Shown here piece after piece: positions 7,769 through 9,239 of a stretch of DNA of 9,239 nt (position 1 is its first letter; every line of letters begins with the position of its first letter). The position numbers were made by a program, and so were the translations under genes. The stretch is from assembly GCA_010027295.1 (NCBI GenBank), contig RGVM01000067.1, forward strand, positions 1-9,239, written 5' to 3'. The notes beneath the pieces were generated by a model that saw only the letters and a program-made list of their open reading frames with translations, did no database searches and was not told the DNA's origin. This DNA comes from Chitinophagia bacterium (lineage in GTDB: Bacteria; Bacteroidota; Bacteroidia; Chitinophagales; Chitinophagaceae).

Positions 7769-8068
7769 ATGAACGTAAACATCCAGACAGTTCATTTTGA
7801 CGCCGATGCGAAGCTGATCGAGCATGTGAACCGTAAGATCATCAGGCTTTCCGGCCTCCATGACCGCATCACAAAGGTGGATGTGTTTCTGAAGCTCGAC
7901 AACGTTGTCCACCAAATCAAGGACAAGGTCGCTGAGATACGGGTCAAGGTTCCCGGCCACGAATTGTTCGTAAAGCAGACCTCCAAGTCGTTCGAGGAGT
8001 CCTTCGACGGCGCCCTTGCATCCCTGCTGGTGCAGGTGAAGCGTATCAAAGAGAAGCAGGCGGCCTGA
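7769..8068 (+). CDS. hpf: Ribosome hibernation promoting factor, short form (HPF/RaiA family)
   Basis: The product is 99 residues and fits the single-domain HPF/YfiA fold: first strand MNVNIQTVHFDAD, then a helix (KLIEHVNRKIIRL), strands ITKVDVFLKL and KVAEIRVKVPGHELFVKQ, and a C-terminal helix (SFEESFDGALASLLVQVKRI, then KEK). These proteins bind the decoding site of 30S subunits in slow growth or starvation and block translation. The C-terminal dimerisation domain of long HPF is absent, as is usual in Bacteroidota. ATG 7769 begins the conserved first strand and no other start is near. It has its own likely promoter in the 134-bp gap after xerC and precedes the tRNA-tuf unit by about 200 bp, placing an inhibitor of translation beside genes for its machinery. 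Confidence 0.93.
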   Translation: MNVNIQTVHFDADAKLIEHVNRKIIRLSGLHDRITKVDVFLKLDNVVHQIKDKVAEIRVKVPGHELFVKQTSKSFEESFDGALASLLVQVKRIKEKQAA

Positions 8069-8082
8069 GGGCACTTCTTTGG

Positions 8083-8136
8083 TTTTTTTAAACATTTGGC
8101 AGTCAAAGGAGGGGGGCAATGGCTCCCCTTTGCCAA
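8083..8136 (+). terminator. Possible transcription end region after hpf: T-run plus long imperfect hairpin
   Basis: A run of seven T (8083-8089) lies 15 bp after the hpf stop, but the stem before it is poor. Just after it is a long broken hairpin: TTGGC/GCCAA (8096-8100 with 8132-8136), then AAAGG/CCTTT (8105-8109 with 8127-8131), then GG/CC, with bulges AGTC and A. No T-run follows it. Together they probably separate hpf from the tRNA unit, but this is not a clean intrinsic terminator. Confidence 0.4.
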
Positions 8137-8166
8137 TTAAGTCAGTGAAATAATCAGGAAGCCGAA

Positions 8167-8197
8167 TTTTTTCGTTTGGAGAAATCCATTACCTTTG
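8167..8197 (+). promoter_or_regulatory. Promoter P1 of the tRNA-tuf unit
   Basis: TACCTTTG at 8190-8197 is an exact -7 element (TAnnTTTG). The T-rich stretch at 8167-8170 stands 19 bp upstream in place of TTTG; a true TTTG at 8175-8178 is too close (11 bp). The start of transcription would fall within the palindrome at 8201-8216. Confidence 0.55.
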
Positions 8198-8226
8198 CAT
8201 TCCCAAAAATTTGGGAAAGATCTTTG
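8194..8226 (+). promoter_or_regulatory. Possible overlapping promoter P2 of the tRNA-tuf unit
   Basis: TTTG at 8194-8197 (the end of the P1 -7 element) is followed after 21 bp by GATCTTTG (8219-8226), one base from TAnnTTTG. The 9-mer CTTTGCATT occurs in both elements (8193-8201 and 8222-8230). If real, P1 and P2 share bases and would compete for RNA polymerase. Confidence 0.4.
8201..8216. promoter_or_regulatory. Perfect 16-bp palindrome between P1 and P2, operator-like
   Basis: TCCCAAAAATTTGGGA has perfect 7-bp arms (TCCCAAA / TTTGGGA) around AA. It sits 3 bp after the P1 -7 element and 2 bp before the P2 -7 element. The position and symmetry fit a dimeric regulator site; in RNA, a 2-nt loop would force at least one pair open, so a DNA site is more likely. 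No regulator is identified. Confidence 0.4.
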
Positions 8227-8269
8227 CATTGCAGTACGGATCGCAGGATGGCGAATCCCCCCAGGATCT

Positions 8270-8342
8270 GCCAGAGTAGCTCAGCTGGTAGAGCGGCTGA
8301 TTTGTAATCAGCGGGTCGGGGGTTCGAGTCCCTTCTCTGGCT
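8270..8342 (+). tRNA. tRNA-Thr (anticodon TGT)
   Basis: The 73-nt cloverleaf has acceptor GCCAGAG/CTCTGGC, D stem GCTC/GAGC, anticodon stem GCTGA/TCAGC with loop TTTGTAA (anticodon TGT, reading ACA and probably other ACN codons), and T stem GGGGG/CCCTT around TTCGAGT, with two G-T pairs. The discriminator base is T; CCA is not encoded and must be added by the CCA enzyme. It is the first gene of the tRNA-tuf unit. Confidence 0.96.
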
Positions 8343-8413
8343 CAAGGCCAACAGACATATCGGTTTCACTGGATGCCTGTGTTTGGTCCGCCTTCGGCGA
8401 TCCCGGCAAACAG

Positions 8414-8496
8414 GGGCAGGTTCCAGAGCGGCCAAATGGGGCGGACTGTAAATCCGCTGTCTTTCGACTTCAGTGGTTCGAATCCACTCCTGCCCA
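8414..8496 (+). tRNA. tRNA-Tyr (anticodon GTA)
   Basis: The 83-nt class II tRNA has acceptor GGGCAGG/CCTGCCC, anticodon stem GCGGA/TCCGC with loop CTGTAAA (anticodon GTA), a long variable arm (GTC-TTTC-GAC core) as expected for bacterial tRNA-Tyr, and T stem AGTGG/CCACT around TTCGAAT. The discriminator is A and CCA is not encoded. It lies 71 bp after tRNA-Thr(TGT). Confidence 0.95.
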
Positions 8497-8499
8497 CTC

Positions 8500-8571
8500 C
8501 TTCCGTCGCCGCCACCGGTTCTTCCGTCGGCGGGATCATAGGCGGGGAGACCGTATCAGAACATGCCGTAT
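8500..8571. repeat. tRNA-Tyr to tRNA-Gly spacer with a 9-bp direct repeat
   Basis: CTTCCGTCG occurs at 8500-8508 and again at 8521-8529, followed first by CCGCC and then by GCGGG, so the second copy's flank can pair with the first's. No gene is seen in the spacer. It may be an RNA-processing fold or chance in GC-rich DNA. Confidence 0.3.
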
Positions 8572-8644
8572 GCGGGAGTAGCTCAGCTGGTAGAGCGATA
8601 GCCTTCCAAGCTATAGGTCGCGGGTTCGAACCTCGTCTCCCGCT
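8572..8644 (+). tRNA. tRNA-Gly (anticodon TCC)
   Basis: The 73-nt cloverleaf has acceptor GCGGGAG/CTCCCGC, D stem GCTC/GAGC, anticodon stem ATAGC/GCTAT with loop CTTCCAA (anticodon TCC, reading GGA/GGG), and T stem GCGGG/CTCGT around TTCGAAC, with one G-T pair. The discriminator is T and CCA is not encoded. Confidence 0.96.
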
Positions 8645-8650
8645 CCGCAC

Positions 8651-8669
8651 GGCCGCCATCGGGCGGTCC
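8651..8669 (+). other. Hairpin between tRNA-Gly and tRNA-Thr
   Basis: GGCCGCC-ATCG-GGCGG-T-CC folds into a 7-bp stem with one bulged T in the 27-bp spacer. It probably serves as a spacer fold guiding tRNA end processing; no T-run follows, so it is not a terminator. Confidence 0.3.
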
Positions 8670-8671
8670 AT

Positions 8672-8743
<72 letters not shown>

Positions 8744-8756
8744 CAACGACCGGGGC

Positions 8757-8773
8757 CCTTGCCGAAGGCAGGG
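8757..8773 (+). other. Hairpin in the tuf leader
   Basis: CCTTGCC-GAA-GGCAGGG forms a 7-bp stem (one G-T pair) with a GAA loop, 13 bp after the last tRNA. It may mark the cut between the tRNA part and the tuf message, or protect the tuf 5' end. No T-run follows, consistent with read-through into tuf. Confidence 0.35.
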
Positions 8774-8826
8774 ATTCCGGCATAAAAGACAGTAACACAG
8801 GCCAACAAAATAAAAACCGGATAACA

Positions 8827-9239
8827 ATGTCTAAGGAGACTTTCAAGAGGGACAAACCCCATGTGAACGTCGGAACCATCGGCCACGTGGACCACGGAAA
8901 AACCACGCTGACCGCCGCCATCACCAACATCCTCGCCAAGAAGGGCTGGGCGCAGGAAAAGAAGTACGACGAAATTGACGCCGCACCCGAGGAAAAAGAG
9001 CGCGGTATCACCATCAACACGGCGCACGTGGAGTATCAGACGGCCAACCGTCACTATGCGCACGTGGACTGCCCCGGTCACGCCGACTATGTGAAGAACA
9101 TGATCACGGGTGCCGCCCAGATGGACGGTGCCATCCTGGTCGTCGCCGCCACCGACGGACCGATGCCCCAGACCAAGGAGCACATCCTGCTGGCCCGCCA
9201 GGTGGGTGTCCCCCGCATTGTGGTGTTCATGAACAAGGT
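8827..9239 (+). CDS. tuf: Elongation factor Tu (3' end outside the window)
   Basis: The first 137 codons (plus two bases) of a protein of normally about 395 residues are present. EF-Tu carries aminoacyl-tRNA to the ribosome as a GTPase. The G1 loop GHVDHGKT is at residues 19-26, the switch I segment EEKERGITI at 55-63, G3 DCPGH at 81-85, and the sequence ends in FMNK at 134-137, the start of G4 (NKxD). The start [20 protein letters not shown] is typical of Bacteroidota. The leader just before the ATG is A-rich (AACAAAATAAAAA, then CCGGATAACA) with no Shine-Dalgarno site, the pattern of strongly translated Bacteroidota genes. I see no separate promoter between the last tRNA and tuf, so it is probably co-transcribed with the four tRNAs from P1/P2. 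The frame is intact to the window edge. Confidence 0.97.
   Translation, partial: MSKETFKRDKPHVNVGTIGHVDHGKTTLTAAITNILAKKGWAQEKKYDEIDAAPEEKERGITINTAHVEYQTANRHYAHVDCPGHADYVKNMITGAAQMDGAILVVAATDGPMPQTKEHILLARQVGVPRIVVFMNK

Noticed and set aside
8832..8837. AAGGAG, a Shine-Dalgarno-like sequence at tuf
   Set aside because: It lies inside the tuf frame (codons 2-4), not upstream, and has no start codon at a suitable distance in a useful frame.

Overview
The window comes from a GC-rich member of the Bacteroidota. Four things point there: a type IX secretion (T9SS) gene pair, riboflavin synthase signature segments typical of the phylum, promoters with the Bacteroidota TTTG / TAnnTTTG pattern and no Shine-Dalgarno sites at the main genes, and the block rpsU - xerC - hpf - tRNA(Thr, Tyr, Gly, Thr) - tuf, which is conserved across Bacteroidia. 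The PorV2/PorU2 type of T9SS pair suggests a Chitinophagales-like lineage, but below phylum level this is tentative.

Left part (1-5775, plus strand): the 3' end of a PorV/PorQ-family outer-membrane barrel gene (best match PorV2) is followed after 2 bp by a complete 1677-residue PorU2-type protein. That protein has a signal peptide, a gingipain-type (C25) cysteine peptidase domain with an intact His640/Cys670 dyad, two CARDB-like domains, an apparent ILEI/FAM3-like insert and a FlgD/T9SS-type C-terminal module. The two genes look like one transcription unit working at the outer membrane in sorting or processing T9SS cargo.

Middle (5779-6666): ribE (riboflavin synthase) lies on the minus strand, convergent with porU2 with only 3 bp between stops and divergent from rpsU. 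A near-perfect Bacteroidota promoter drives rpsU.

Right part (6469-9239, plus strand): a growth and translation cluster. It holds bS21, a XerC/XerD-type tyrosine recombinase, short-form hibernation factor HPF, four tRNA genes and the first 137 codons of EF-Tu. The 200-bp gap between hpf and the first tRNA is the most structured non-coding DNA here: a long imperfect hairpin containing a Shine-Dalgarno-led 9-codon reading frame, then two overlapping promoter-like elements around a perfect 16-bp palindrome.

No mobile element, CRISPR array, toxin/defence island or rRNA gene is visible. Most of the window is ordinary core genome. The points most worth a second look are the PorU2 domain layout and the control region ahead of the tRNA-tuf unit.
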